From positions 105,510 to 169,509 of the forward strand of contig JBDHYF010000006.1 of assembly GCA_039811185.1 (NCBI GenBank): 64,000 bases of DNA, read 5' to 3'. The position numbers and the translations under genes were made by a program. This document shows positions 8,342-17,328 of this stretch, in pieces (position 1 is the stretch's first letter; every line of letters starts with the position of its first letter). The DNA comes from JAEZDR01 sp039811185. GTDB taxonomy: Bacteria; Bacteroidota; Bacteroidia; Chitinophagales; Chitinophagaceae. The notes under the pieces were generated by a model that did no database searches, was not told the DNA's origin, and saw nothing but the letters and a program-made list of their open reading frames with translations.

Positions 8342-9625
8342 ATGTATCCCAATTTATATTTTGCATTTAAAGACCTGTTTGGTGTTGAACTACAGTTCCT
8401 GAAAATTGTAAACACCTTCGGTTTCTTTGTTGCAATCTCGTTTCTCCTTGCGGCCTGGCTGCTCACGAAAGAACTGAAGAGGCGACAGGCCCTGAAACAA
8501 TTTATACCCGTTGAACAAAAAACAATTATTGGCCGCCCGGCTTCTTCGGGCGAGTTGTTGCTGAATGCGCTGCTCGGATTTTTAGTAGGATTTAAGCTGA
8601 TTGGCGTGTTTCTGACTGAAGGCGCGCTAAACGACCCTCAGGCATTTATATTTTCGGGAGAAGGCAGTTGGGGAGCAGGTCTGCTGCTTGCCGCATTATT
8701 TGCGGGAATGAAGTGGCGCGAAAAAGATAGGCTTAAACTGGAAAAGCCTCAGGAAAAGCCCATTCCCTTATGGCCATCCGACCGGGTTGGCGATATCACT
8801 ATTCTGGCAGCGGTATCCGGATTTTTCGGTGCTAAGCTTTTCGATAATCTCGAAAATTGGGATCGCTTTATTGAGAATCCCTTGCTGAATATGATTTCTC
8901 CCTATGGATTAACCTTCTACGGAGGGTTGATTGTGGCGGGCGTTGCGCTGGCCATCTATTTCAGGAAACATAAAATTCCCTTCCTGCGTTTTGCCGATGC
9001 CATTTCGCCTTCCATGATGCTTGCTTACGGAGTAGGGCGCATGGGATGTCAGTTTTCCGGCGACGGCGACTGGGGAATTTACAACAGTGCTTTTCAGGCG
9101 TCACCCGACGGCAGCATATCGCGGGCAACACAAAATTTTTCAGAAACGGTTCAACAGCATCAACAATATTTCGCAGAACATTATACAAACCTCGATGCAA
9201 TTCCACACACCGCTTTTTCGGGCGTAAGCTGGCTGCCCGACTGGTTTTTTGCCTACACTTATCCGCACAATGTAAACAAAGAAGGCATTGCACTTGCCAA
9301 CTGCAACTGGGACGGCGGTTATTGTAATTATCTTCCGGTTCCCGTGTTTCCCACACCTCTTTACGAAATCATTGCGGCTCTCCTCATTTTCGTTGTACTG
9401 TGGTTGCTGCGCAAGCGCTTCCAGCACGCCGGAAGGTTGTTTGGTCTTTATTTAATATTAAACGGAGTGGAACGTTTTCTGGTGGAGAAAATCCGTGTAA
9501 ACACAACCTATAATATCGCAGGATTTCATCCTACCCAGGCCGAAATTATTTCTACCTGCCTTGTAATAACCGGGATTGTTTTATACACGATGGCGCCGAA
9601 GCTGAAGCGTTTTAATGCAGGATGA
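8342..9625 (+). CDS. lgt: Prolipoprotein diacylglyceryl transferase
   Basis: Transfers diacylglycerol from phosphatidylglycerol to the lipobox cysteine of prolipoproteins at the inner membrane. The protein has several membrane segments. The Lgt signature region is visible at about 229-244 (YGVGRMGCQFSGDGDWG), followed by a late PTPLYEI motif and the FHPTQAEII region. At 427 aa it is longer than the E. coli enzyme (291 aa); the extra length includes a long periplasmic insert after the signature (about 245-320), usual for Bacteroidetes Lgt. Several lipoproteins encoded in this window (17329, 40139, 52296) would be its substrates. Confidence 0.93.
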   Translation: MYPNLYFAFKDLFGVELQFLKIVNTFGFFVAISFLLAAWLLTKELKRRQALKQFIPVEQKTIIGRPASSGELLLNALLGFLVGFKLIGVFLTEGALNDPQAFIFSGEGSWGAGLLLAALFAGMKWREKDRLKLEKPQEKPIPLWPSDRVGDITILAAVSGFFGAKLFDNLENWDRFIENPLLNMISPYGLTFYGGLIVAGVALAIYFRKHKIPFLRFADAISPSMMLAYGVGRMGCQFSGDGDWGIYNSAFQASPDGSISRATQNFSETVQQHQQYFAEHYTNLDAIPHTAFSGVSWLPDWFFAYTYPHNVNKEGIALANCNWDGGYCNYLPVPVFPTPLYEIIAALLIFVVLWLLRKRFQHAGRLFGLYLILNGVERFLVEKIRVNTTYNIAGFHPTQAEIISTCLVITGIVLYTMAPKLKRFNAG

Positions 9626-9658
9626 TGGCGCGGCTCGGGTTTGTGTAGATACAATGGC

Positions 9659-9666
9659 TAATTTTG
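9659..9666 (+). promoter_or_regulatory. Probable promoter box of the men operon
   Basis: TAATTTTG is an exact TAnnTTTG box ending 25 bases before the menF ATG (9692). A TTTG lies at 9640-9643, but only 15 bases separate the two, shorter than the usual 19, so the -33 element is uncertain. Confidence 0.5.
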
Positions 9667-9691
9667 CGATCAAATTTTTTAGACTGATTTT

Positions 9692-10744
9692 ATGTTGGAA
9701 GATGTGGCTGCGGTTTTACTACAAAAAAATATCCCCTTCGCATTGTACCGCGTTCCCAATGCGATCAAAACGCAGCTCGCGGTCGATGAAGAGTTATCTC
9801 GTTTCGCTCATGAGGGCCGATTTGTAATTGCACCATTTCAGACGAGTTCATCATCCAAAAAAATCATTCTATTTAAAATTGCGGATTCGGCTGACCGAAA
9901 TGCCCTGCGACGAGCGGCTGACGAAATGGATAAACGGAGTGTCGCGGTAACTGAACTCCCAACTCAAACATCAAAGCAATCCTTTATCGATAGTTTTCAC
10001 ACGATAACAGATTATATGCAATCGCAAGGCCTCTCAAAGGCTGTTCTTTCGAGAGTTCTGCTCATCAACAAGCCAATGGCGTTCTCTGCTTTATCATTTT
10101 TTAAAAAACTTAGGGCGACTTATCCCGCTGCTTTCGTACATCTTTTTTATCATCCTTCTTCCGGCGTCTGGGCCGGCGCAACCCCTGAGTTATTATTACA
10201 CAGGAATGGAAACCGCGTAACAACGATGGCGCTTGCGGGAACACAGAAAAAACACGAGGGCGAATACCATTGGGGTGAGAAAGAGATGGAAGAACATCGA
10301 CTGCTATACGATCATATCGAATCGGTATTTAACCAGCATCATTGTATTTTGCGAAGCAAATCTGCATCCTACACCGTGGAAGCGGCCGCTGTAGCGCATT
10401 TGCGAACCGATTTTGAATTTGATTGCACCCCGGAAACAGAGTTTGAACAGCTTGTTGACGACTACCATCCAACCCCTGCCGTTGCGGGTCTGCCGGTTAA
10501 TAAATCGATAGAAGCAATTGCATTGGCGGAGAAACACCGGCGGGCTTATTACAGTGGCTACCTTGGCGAAATAACGGGCAAAAGGGCAGAGTTGTTTGTA
10601 AACTTAAGGTGTGTGCAAATTGGCGAATCGCAGCTTGCCGTTTACGTTGGTGGTGGCATTACCGCCGGCTCGCTGGCAGAGGCGGAATGGAACGAAACAA
10701 TTATTAAAAGTAAAACGATGGTTGATGTGATCAATCGGGCATAG
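9692..10744 (+). CDS. menF: Isochorismate synthase
   Basis: First committed enzyme of menaquinone synthesis, converting chorismate to isochorismate with Mg2+. The 350 aa protein carries the chorismate-binding fold: ATPELLL, then LAGTQKKHEGEYHWGEKEMEEH (split here as LAGTQ and EKEMEEH elements), HLRTDF, HPTPAVAGLP and SGYLGEI near the C-terminus. It is shorter than E. coli MenF (431 aa), with a reduced N-terminal region. It is the first gene of the men operon, and menD starts one base after its stop. The context with menD separates it from siderophore-type isochorismate synthases. Confidence 0.93.
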   Translation: MLEDVAAVLLQKNIPFALYRVPNAIKTQLAVDEELSRFAHEGRFVIAPFQTSSSSKKIILFKIADSADRNALRRAADEMDKRSVAVTELPTQTSKQSFIDSFHTITDYMQSQGLSKAVLSRVLLINKPMAFSALSFFKKLRATYPAAFVHLFYHPSSGVWAGATPELLLHRNGNRVTTMALAGTQKKHEGEYHWGEKEMEEHRLLYDHIESVFNQHHCILRSKSASYTVEAAAVAHLRTDFEFDCTPETEFEQLVDDYHPTPAVAGLPVNKSIEAIALAEKHRRAYYSGYLGEITGKRAELFVNLRCVQIGESQLAVYVGGGITAGSLAEAEWNETIIKSKTMVDVINRA

Positions 10745-10745
10745 A

Positions 10746-12446
10746 ATGGGTATTGAACAATCGGACAAGAAGGGTATTCAGTATATCGTAGCATCGCTTG
10801 CGGCTTTGGGCGTAAGCAAAGTTGTTATTTGTCCCGGCTCACGAAATGCACCGCTGACAATTTCTTTTAACCGCCATCCACAGTTTAGCTGTATCAGTAT
10901 CCGCGACGAGCGCAGCGCAGCATTTGTAGCGCTCGGCATGGCCGCAGAATGTAAAGAACCCGTTGTGGTGGTTTGCACAAGCGGATCTGCTGCATTAAAC
11001 TTTGCGCCCGCGGTTGCGGAGGCTTTTTATCAGCGCATACCATTAATTGTTGTAACAGCCGACAGGCCGAAGGCCTGGACCGGGCAAGGCGATGGTCAAA
11101 CCATCAATCAAACAAACGTGTTTGCCAATTATATCCGCAAATTTTATGAGTTGAACGGAGACGCAACACACGCAGATGAGCTGTGGATGATTCAGCGTGC
11201 AGTCAGCGAAGGAGTGGCCGTTGCTATTCATCGCGACCGCGGCCCGGTTCACTTGAATATTCCCGTTGATGAGCCTTTGTACGGAACTCAAAAGTTGAAT
11301 GATTTACCGGTACGGGTTCATCGCTGCGAGCTGCCGGTGAACCACCTCTCCGAACTGTCCGGATCGAACTACAGCAAAACATTTTCACGATCGAAAAGGG
11401 TAATGATTTTAGCGGGACAAATGCCCCACGATGCGCATCTCCAACAGCAGTTGGCGGAGTTGTCGAAACTTTCGAATGTGGTTGTGCTTACAGAAACAAC
11501 ATCTAATCTCCATCACCCATCTTTTATTCAAAATATCGACCGGTGTATCACTGCTCTAAGCGCCGATGATCAAATCAAATTTGCACCGGATTTATTGATT
11601 ACAATTGGAGGAGCTGTTATTTCGAAAAGAATAAAAGGGTTTATCCGGAAAAACAAACCATTGTATCATTGGAATGTGGATGCTTTTGATGCATCGATGG
11701 ACACCTATCAAAGCCTGACTGACGCAATATATCTGCCTCCGGCCGGGTTCTTTTCTCAACTGCAAACCGACAGTGGAAGCCTGCAATCGGATTACGCTTT
11801 ACTTTGGAAACAATTGAACGCAGAAAAGCAGCAGCTGCATCATAATTTTCTCGCCGAGGCGCCCTTCAGCGATTTAAGAGCGTTTCAGGATATTTTTAAC
11901 CATATTCCGCCTTATTACGCCATACATTTTTCAAATAGTTCGCCTATACGTTACGGGCAGTTGTTTTCTTCAAAAAATACCTGGGCTTTTTATTGCAACC
12001 GCGGCACAAGCGGCATCGACGGTTGTACAAGCACTGCAGTGGGCACAGCGTTCAGCAATCCGGAAAGAAAATTTCTACTCATCACCGGCGATGTGGCTTT
12101 CGCGTACGACATCAATGGTCTGTGGAACGAGCTGCCGACAAACAACTTAAAAATTATCCTGATAAACAATAGTGGCGGGAACATTTTCCGCATTATTCCC
12201 GGCCCTGATACCATTGATGAAAGAGAAACTTTTTTTGAAACGAAGATGACATCGGACGCAGCAAAACTCTCCGCTCATTTCAACTGGAGTTATCTTGCTG
12301 AACGTGAAGGCGACAATCTTGTGGAAGCGTTGCATCGCTTATTTCACAGTGAAAGCAGGTGTATTCTTGAAATATTCACCGATGCGGAAACAAGCGCCGA
12401 AACTTTAAAGCAATATTGGAGATATTTAAACCAGAAGCTATCATGA
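10746..12446 (+). CDS. menD: SEPHCHC synthase (MenD, thiamine diphosphate enzyme)
   Basis: Joins isochorismate and 2-oxoglutarate, with decarboxylation, to give 2-succinyl-5-enolpyruvyl-6-hydroxy-3-cyclohexene-1-carboxylate. The 566 aa size fits the family. The N-terminal pyrimidine-binding domain has VVICPGSRNAPL and DERSAAFVALGMA with the catalytic glutamate. The C-terminal ThDP motif begins with GD at 448-449 and ends with INNSGG at 473-478. The product lacks a pyruvate, so MenH normally follows, but no menH is present in this operon. Its stop codon overlaps the menB ATG as ATGA. Confidence 0.96.
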   Translation: MGIEQSDKKGIQYIVASLAALGVSKVVICPGSRNAPLTISFNRHPQFSCISIRDERSAAFVALGMAAECKEPVVVVCTSGSAALNFAPAVAEAFYQRIPLIVVTADRPKAWTGQGDGQTINQTNVFANYIRKFYELNGDATHADELWMIQRAVSEGVAVAIHRDRGPVHLNIPVDEPLYGTQKLNDLPVRVHRCELPVNHLSELSGSNYSKTFSRSKRVMILAGQMPHDAHLQQQLAELSKLSNVVVLTETTSNLHHPSFIQNIDRCITALSADDQIKFAPDLLITIGGAVISKRIKGFIRKNKPLYHWNVDAFDASMDTYQSLTDAIYLPPAGFFSQLQTDSGSLQSDYALLWKQLNAEKQQLHHNFLAEAPFSDLRAFQDIFNHIPPYYAIHFSNSSPIRYGQLFSSKNTWAFYCNRGTSGIDGCTSTAVGTAFSNPERKFLLITGDVAFAYDINGLWNELPTNNLKIILINNSGGNIFRIIPGPDTIDERETFFETKMTSDAAKLSAHFNWSYLAEREGDNLVEALHRLFHSESRCILEIFTDAETSAETLKQYWRYLNQKLS

Positions 12447-13291
12447 ATAATTATTCCATATCCTGGCAAACGATAAAAGAATATTCGGACATCACATTTA
12501 AATATTGTGATGGTGTTGCACGCATTGCCTTCAACCGTCCGGAAGTAAGAAATGCTTTCAGGCCCGAAACGGTATCGCAGTTGCTGGACGCTTTGGTTAT
12601 TGCGCACGAGGCGCAGGAAATTGGCGTTGTGTTAATCAGCGGTGAAGGGCCTTCACCAAAGGATGGCGGATGGGCATTCTGTTCGGGTGGCGACCAACGC
12701 GTGCGTGCACCGAGAGGCTATCAGGGAACGGATGGCGTTGCGAAGTTTAATATCCTTGATGTGCAGCGTCAAATAAGATTTATGAACAAAGTTGTGATTG
12801 CTGTGGTACCTGGTTGGGCCGTCGGCGGCGGTCACAGCCTTCATGTAGTTTGCGACCTTACACTTGCCAGCAGAGAACACGCAATTTTTAAACAAACCGA
12901 TGTAGATGTAGCGAGCGTGGACGGCGGTTTTGGTTCGGCTTATCTTGCCCGTCAGGTTGGACAAAAAAGAGCCCGCGAGATTTTCTTTTTAGGACGGTCG
13001 TACTCTGCACAAGAGGCATTTGACATGGGCATGGTGAACGCGGTTGTTCCGCATGAAGCCCTTGAAAACACTGCATTTGAGTGGGCGCAGGAAATATTGA
13101 TGAAAAGTCCGACCGCCATTAAAATGGCGAAATTCGGATTTAATTTAATCGATGACGGCCTGGTAGGACAGCAGGTTTTTGCGGGAGAAACAACCCGCTT
13201 GATTTATATGACCGAAGAAGCGAGAGAAGGACGCGATGCTTTTCTCGAAAAACGAAAACCGGATTTTAAAAAGTTTCCAAAATTTCCCTGA
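12443..13291 (+). CDS. menB: 1,4-dihydroxy-2-naphthoyl-CoA synthase
   Basis: A crotonase-fold enzyme that cyclises o-succinylbenzoyl-CoA to the bicyclic naphthoyl-CoA. The ATG at 12443 overlaps the menD stop by four bases; the frame is open nine codons further upstream, inside menD, but those codons are not family-like. The 282 aa protein shows the oxyanion-hole segment GWAVGGGHSL, the MenB-type DVASVDGGFGSAYLARQVG and the GRSYSAQEAFDMGMVN region, closely following E. coli MenB. Position in the operon precedes menC and menE, whose products make its substrate, so gene order does not follow the pathway. Confidence 0.96.
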   Translation: MNNYSISWQTIKEYSDITFKYCDGVARIAFNRPEVRNAFRPETVSQLLDALVIAHEAQEIGVVLISGEGPSPKDGGWAFCSGGDQRVRAPRGYQGTDGVAKFNILDVQRQIRFMNKVVIAVVPGWAVGGGHSLHVVCDLTLASREHAIFKQTDVDVASVDGGFGSAYLARQVGQKRAREIFFLGRSYSAQEAFDMGMVNAVVPHEALENTAFEWAQEILMKSPTAIKMAKFGFNLIDDGLVGQQVFAGETTRLIYMTEEAREGRDAFLEKRKPDFKKFPKFP

Positions 13292-13294
13292 TAC

Positions 13295-14197
13295 ATGGCA
13301 ACTGTTTCTGCATGGCTTGTAGCCTTTCGCCTCCGTACATTGCCGCTCGCTTTGTCAACAATATTTCTTGGAAGTTTTCTTGCTGCACACGAAAACGCTT
13401 TCCGAGTAGAAATTTTCGCCGGCGCCGTGTTCACAACGTTATGCCTGCAAATTTTGAGCAATCTTGCCAACGACTACGGCGATGCGGTTAACGGCGTAGA
13501 TAACATGGATCGCATCGGGCCAAAACGCAGTTTGCAAACCGGCGCGCTCACATTAGCACAAATGAAGAATGCCATTATTTTGTTTGTGGTGCTGTCGTTT
13601 GTTGCCGGCATCACGCTCTTGTATTTCAGTTTGCGCAATACTTCCTCGGCTGCGCTCGTCATTATGTTGCTGACGGGTATTGCCTCAATCGGAGCCGCAT
13701 TAAAGTACACAATTGGGAAATCGCCCTACGGCTATGCGGGTTTTGGCGATATTGCCGTGTTTGTATTTTTTGGAATCGTTGGTGTACTCGGCAGTTATTT
13801 CCTCTACACCGGAAAGTTGCATTCATCTCTTTTCTTACCCGCCGCGGCAATGGGATTTTTTAGCACCGGCGTATTAAATCTGAACAACCTCCGCGACTAC
13901 CGGAACGATAAAGCATTTGGGAAACGAACCGTTGTAGTGAAGATGGGATTGCGTTACGGACGACGCTATCATTTGTTATTGATTTTATCGGGAATTGCGG
14001 CCGCCTTCCTTTTTATGATGATCCAGCCGGTTCGCATTTGGAATTATCTTTTTGTGCTGTCGCTCCCTTTGTTTATTCGAAATATGATGGTGGTGATGCG
14101 CAATACCGACTCGCATTTGTTGGATCCGGAGTTGAAAAATCTTGCGCTTACAACGCTTCTTTTCAGCCTGCTTTTTGGGCTGGGATTGCTGATTTAA
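13295..14197 (+). CDS. menA: 1,4-dihydroxy-2-naphthoate polyprenyltransferase
   Basis: A UbiA-superfamily integral membrane enzyme that attaches the polyprenyl tail to dihydroxynaphthoate, giving demethylmenaquinone. The 300 aa protein has about eight to nine membrane segments and both Asp-rich motifs: NDYGDAVNGVD (59-69) in the first cytoplasmic loop and NLRDYRNDKAFGKRT (about 193-207) in the second. These bind the two Mg2+ ions of the prenyl diphosphate. It starts three bases after menB. It is a useful reference for the degenerate relative at 17802-18737. Confidence 0.95.
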   Translation: MATVSAWLVAFRLRTLPLALSTIFLGSFLAAHENAFRVEIFAGAVFTTLCLQILSNLANDYGDAVNGVDNMDRIGPKRSLQTGALTLAQMKNAIILFVVLSFVAGITLLYFSLRNTSSAALVIMLLTGIASIGAALKYTIGKSPYGYAGFGDIAVFVFFGIVGVLGSYFLYTGKLHSSLFLPAAAMGFFSTGVLNLNNLRDYRNDKAFGKRTVVVKMGLRYGRRYHLLLILSGIAAAFLFMMIQPVRIWNYLFVLSLPLFIRNMMVVMRNTDSHLLDPELKNLALTTLLFSLLFGLGLLI

Positions 14198-14207
14198 TGC
14201 AATACTT

Positions 14208-15248
14208 ATGACGATTCATTTCAGAAAATATACACTTCAGTTTAAACAACCAGGCGGCACGAGCAGAGGAATACTGCGTTCGAAGGATACTTATATTTTG
14301 ATTGCCGCTGATGGCGAGCGGCGCGCTTATGGAGAAGCCGCATTATTTCGGGGATTATCGGCCGATGATCGGCCCAATTATGAGGAGGTGCTTGGAGAAT
14401 GTTGCGGAAGGCTTTTGGTGGAAGGCAGAAAAGTGTTGCAGGAGTACAGTGAGTGGCCATCTGTTGTATTCGGATGTGAAACCTTGCTGTTCGATGTGCA
14501 GAATGGCTTCCGGCAGGTTATTTTTCCAAAAGCTTTTTTGGAGGCGGGGTTTACCGTTAGATCGAATGGCCTTGTTTGGATGGGAACAAAAAGTTTTATG
14601 CTGGAGCAGATTAAGCAGAAACTGAATGAGGGATTTACTTCAATAAAACTAAAAATAGGTGCCATTGATTTTGAAACGGAGATTGAGCTGATCCGTTTTA
14701 TCCGAAAGCAGTTTAGCACATCGGAAGTTGAAGTTCGGCTTGATGCAAACGGTGCTTTTACCGCGGAAAATGCTTTGAGCTATCTACACCAGCTGTCTGC
14801 ATTCGGAATCAGTTATGTAGAACAACCTATCAAGGCCGGCCAGTGGCAGGAAATGGCAAGGATTATAGAACAATCTCCGGTTCCGATTGCTTTGGATGAA
14901 GAACTGATTGGACATTACTCAATCCCCTCCAAACGTAGGTTAATGGAAACCCTTCAGCCGCACCTGATTGTATTGAAACCCGCACTGGCAGGCGGTTTCG
15001 AGGCCTGCGACGACTGGAAAAAGCTGGCAGGAGAGATGGGTGGCGATTGGGTAATTACTTCTGCCTTGGAAAGCAACATCGGCCTAAACGCAATTGCCCA
15101 GTATGCGGCTGCAGAGCCGGGAAATTATGCGCAGGGCCTTGGTACCGGAATGCTGTTCACCAATAATTTTGGTTCGCCATATACTTTCGATGCAAACGGC
15201 TTGCATTATCACCAACAATCAGCCTGGAATTTCGAGGCATTATCATGA
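14208..15248 (+). CDS. menC: o-Succinylbenzoate synthase
   Basis: An enolase-superfamily dehydratase producing o-succinylbenzoate from SHCHC. The expected barrel residues are present: SIKLKIG (catalytic KxK, about 145-151), VRLDANGAFT (metal Asp), YVEQPI (metal Glu), PIALDEEL (metal Asp) and VLKPALAGG (second catalytic Lys). The 346 aa length is usual. It lies ten bases after menA, and its stop overlaps the menE ATG (ATGA). Confidence 0.93.
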   Translation: MTIHFRKYTLQFKQPGGTSRGILRSKDTYILIAADGERRAYGEAALFRGLSADDRPNYEEVLGECCGRLLVEGRKVLQEYSEWPSVVFGCETLLFDVQNGFRQVIFPKAFLEAGFTVRSNGLVWMGTKSFMLEQIKQKLNEGFTSIKLKIGAIDFETEIELIRFIRKQFSTSEVEVRLDANGAFTAENALSYLHQLSAFGISYVEQPIKAGQWQEMARIIEQSPVPIALDEELIGHYSIPSKRRLMETLQPHLIVLKPALAGGFEACDDWKKLAGEMGGDWVITSALESNIGLNAIAQYAAAEPGNYAQGLGTGMLFTNNFGSPYTFDANGLHYHQQSAWNFEALS

Positions 15249-16312
15249 ATCATTTGCGCTTTAATACAATTTCTATTAACGGAGAAGTTTTAAGCATTTC
15301 GGACGCTATTGCATTCTGCAAATGCAGCAACAGCGATAATTTGCGGAGCATGGGTGATTTCTTAGCTGAATGGTTTACTGCCGACGAAAGCATCCGGTTA
15401 CAAACAAGCGGCTCCACAGGACATCCAAAAATCATAGAGGTGAAAAAGGAGCAGATGCTGCAAAGTGCCGCCATGACAGCGAATTTTTTTGGTTTCGAGC
15501 ACGGACAAACCGCATTGCACTGTCTGCCGCTCGCCTATATTGCAGGTAAAATGATGGTGGTGCGCGCCTTGTACAGCGGCTTAAACTTATTATGTATTGA
15601 GCCGGTTCATTATCCTTTGCAACAGCTGCCTACATCTACCTTCATCGATTTTGCGCCGCTTGTTCCGATGCAACTTGATGAAGCAGAAGACACATCGGCA
15701 ATAAAAACGATTTTGTTGGGCGGCGCACCGCTAAATCCGCAGCAAGAAAAGAAAATTAAAAGCCTTTCATCGGATGTTTTTCACGGATACGGAATGACGG
15801 AAACGCTGAGCCATGTGGCGGTCCGGCGCATAAATGGGGATGCGGCTTCTCACATCTACAAGGCGCTTCCGGGAATTCGCTTCGAAACAGACAACAGATC
15901 TTGTTTGGTTATCTCAGCGCCTTTTGTTGCTGATAAAGTGTACACAAATGATGTGGTAGAATGGATAGATGCAGAATCGTTTGTTTGGAAGGGTAGGGTT
16001 GATAACGTCATCAACAGTGGTGGCGTGAAGTTGTTTCCGGAAGCAGTTGAAAGCAGGATTTCCGCAATTATCGACAAACCTTTTTTTGTAGCCGCTGTTG
16101 CCGACGAACACCTTGGCGAAGCACTTTGTCTGGTTATAGAAAGCTTGTATCCGGGCGCTGCGCAAGCTGAAGGGTTAATGCGGTTGCTGCACGAAAATTT
16201 AAGCCGCTTCGAACATCCGAAGCATGTGTTTTTTATCGAGAAATTCTTTCGAACCGAAAGCGGGAAAATTCAACGGAAAAAGACGCTGCAAACTGCCATG
16301 AATCGGCTTTAG
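15245..16312 (+). CDS. menE: o-Succinylbenzoate-CoA ligase
   Basis: An ANL-superfamily adenylating enzyme that activates o-succinylbenzoate to its CoA thioester, the substrate of MenB. Motifs in order: P-loop QTSGSTGHPK (53-62), YGMTETLSHVA (A5), then WKGRVDNVINSGG (A7/A8 hinge) and a C-terminal GKIQRKK with the catalytic lysine. At 355 aa it is clearly shorter than E. coli MenE (451 aa), having a trimmed N-terminal domain, which is common in Bacteroidetes. It ends the operon and shares the four bases 16309-16312 with the stop of the opposing gene. Confidence 0.92.
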   Translation: MNHLRFNTISINGEVLSISDAIAFCKCSNSDNLRSMGDFLAEWFTADESIRLQTSGSTGHPKIIEVKKEQMLQSAAMTANFFGFEHGQTALHCLPLAYIAGKMMVVRALYSGLNLLCIEPVHYPLQQLPTSTFIDFAPLVPMQLDEAEDTSAIKTILLGGAPLNPQQEKKIKSLSSDVFHGYGMTETLSHVAVRRINGDAASHIYKALPGIRFETDNRSCLVISAPFVADKVYTNDVVEWIDAESFVWKGRVDNVINSGGVKLFPEAVESRISAIIDKPFFVAAVADEHLGEALCLVIESLYPGAAQAEGLMRLLHENLSRFEHPKHVFFIEKFFRTESGKIQRKKTLQTAMNRL

Positions 16313-17286
16313 GCTATCAGTAAACTGCATCCTCTGATGTCGCTGTTATCGGCTCTTCCCAACACTTCAAAGCTTCCGTCGTCGTAAACGATTCCAATAT
16401 CATCGGTTGCAATAAAGCTGCATGAATATACGTTCGCCAAATCAATTACATTAATCAATCCGCGGCCGGTACTGCGCACAGCAAGCGGATCATCCTCCTG
16501 ACGCACCACCACTTTCATCCACGGTGGACAAAAAAATCTACCATCGCCTTTGGAGTATGCCTGACTTAACAACTCTGTCATTCCATATTCCGCGTGCACC
16601 GCATCAATCTTTAAATTCTTCTTTAAAATTTCATGCACTTCCGTTCTGATCATTTCTTTTTTTCGCCCCTTCATACCACCGGTTTCCATTACAATTACCG
16701 CCGCCTTCAATTCTGATGGAAAAGATTCGGCAAAATCGAGCAGCGCAAAGGAAACTCCGAGCAACAAGATCTTTCGATTCATCTTTAAAACGTCGTGGAT
16801 TTTCTTACTCAGCCTGTCAAAATCGTAAAGATGAAATCCGCTTTCCGGTTGATTGGATTGCCGAATCATTTCTTCCGCCATATAAATCAGCGATGAACCG
16901 GAACGTTCGAGGTAGGAGGGCAAAAGCGCAAGGACACAGTATTGCTCTATTGCACCATAAAAAAAGTCAAATCCTTTTGTAAAGGATGTTTGATACAGCT
17001 CAACATCTTTTACAAAATGTTTGCTCGTTTCCATTCCAGTAGTGCCGGAGCTGGTAAAAATAATTTGAGGTTCAAAATCACCGCAGGCAACGCGATGTGT
17101 TTTAAAAAAGTTTACCGGCAAATAACGAAATGCGTGTAGGCCCTGTTCTTCTGTTTCAGGAAGGGCAGCAATCCAATCCGCATAAACTGCGTTGTGTTGT
17201 TTTTGATATTGAAAAACCCGGAGAGCGTTTTCATAAAAACCGGCACCCGTCGTTTCGAAAATGTCATTTATCAAATCCTTGCCCAC
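16309..17286 (-). CDS. LuxE-like acyl-protein synthetase/adenylating protein
   Basis: 325 aa, matching the LuxE (acyl-protein synthetase) branch of the ANL adenylating superfamily. The glycine-rich nucleotide loop FTSSGTTG is at 77-84, and the AEYGMTELLSQAY segment at 232-244 corresponds to the A5 motif. LuxE activates fatty acids in bacterial bioluminescence with LuxC and LuxD, none of which is near. Free-standing LuxE/PaaK-type proteins are common in Bacteroidetes, with substrates unknown to me. It faces the menE gene tail to tail with a 4-base overlap and is not part of the men transcript. Confidence 0.78.
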   Translation of the reverse strand: MGKDLINDIFETTGAGFYENALRVFQYQKQHNAVYADWIAALPETEEQGLHAFRYLPVNFFKTHRVACGDFEPQIIFTSSGTTGMETSKHFVKDVELYQTSFTKGFDFFYGAIEQYCVLALLPSYLERSGSSLIYMAEEMIRQSNQPESGFHLYDFDRLSKKIHDVLKMNRKILLLGVSFALLDFAESFPSELKAAVIVMETGGMKGRKKEMIRTEVHEILKKNLKIDAVHAEYGMTELLSQAYSKGDGRFFCPPWMKVVVRQEDDPLAVRSTGRGLINVIDLANVYSCSFIATDDIGIVYDDGSFEVLGRADNSDIRGCSLLIA

Positions 17287-17303
17287 GCTTGAGTAATAAG
17301 TTT

Positions 17304-17311
17304 TAAATTTG
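17304..17311 (+). promoter_or_regulatory. Probable -7 promoter element for the 17329 lipoprotein operon
   Basis: TAAATTTG is an exact TAnnTTTG match ending 17 bases before the ATG at 17329. The -33 position shows only CTTG (17278-17281) at a 22-base spacing, so the full promoter is weakly supported. Confidence 0.45.
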
Positions 17312-17328
17312 AAATCGAAATTTTTAGA

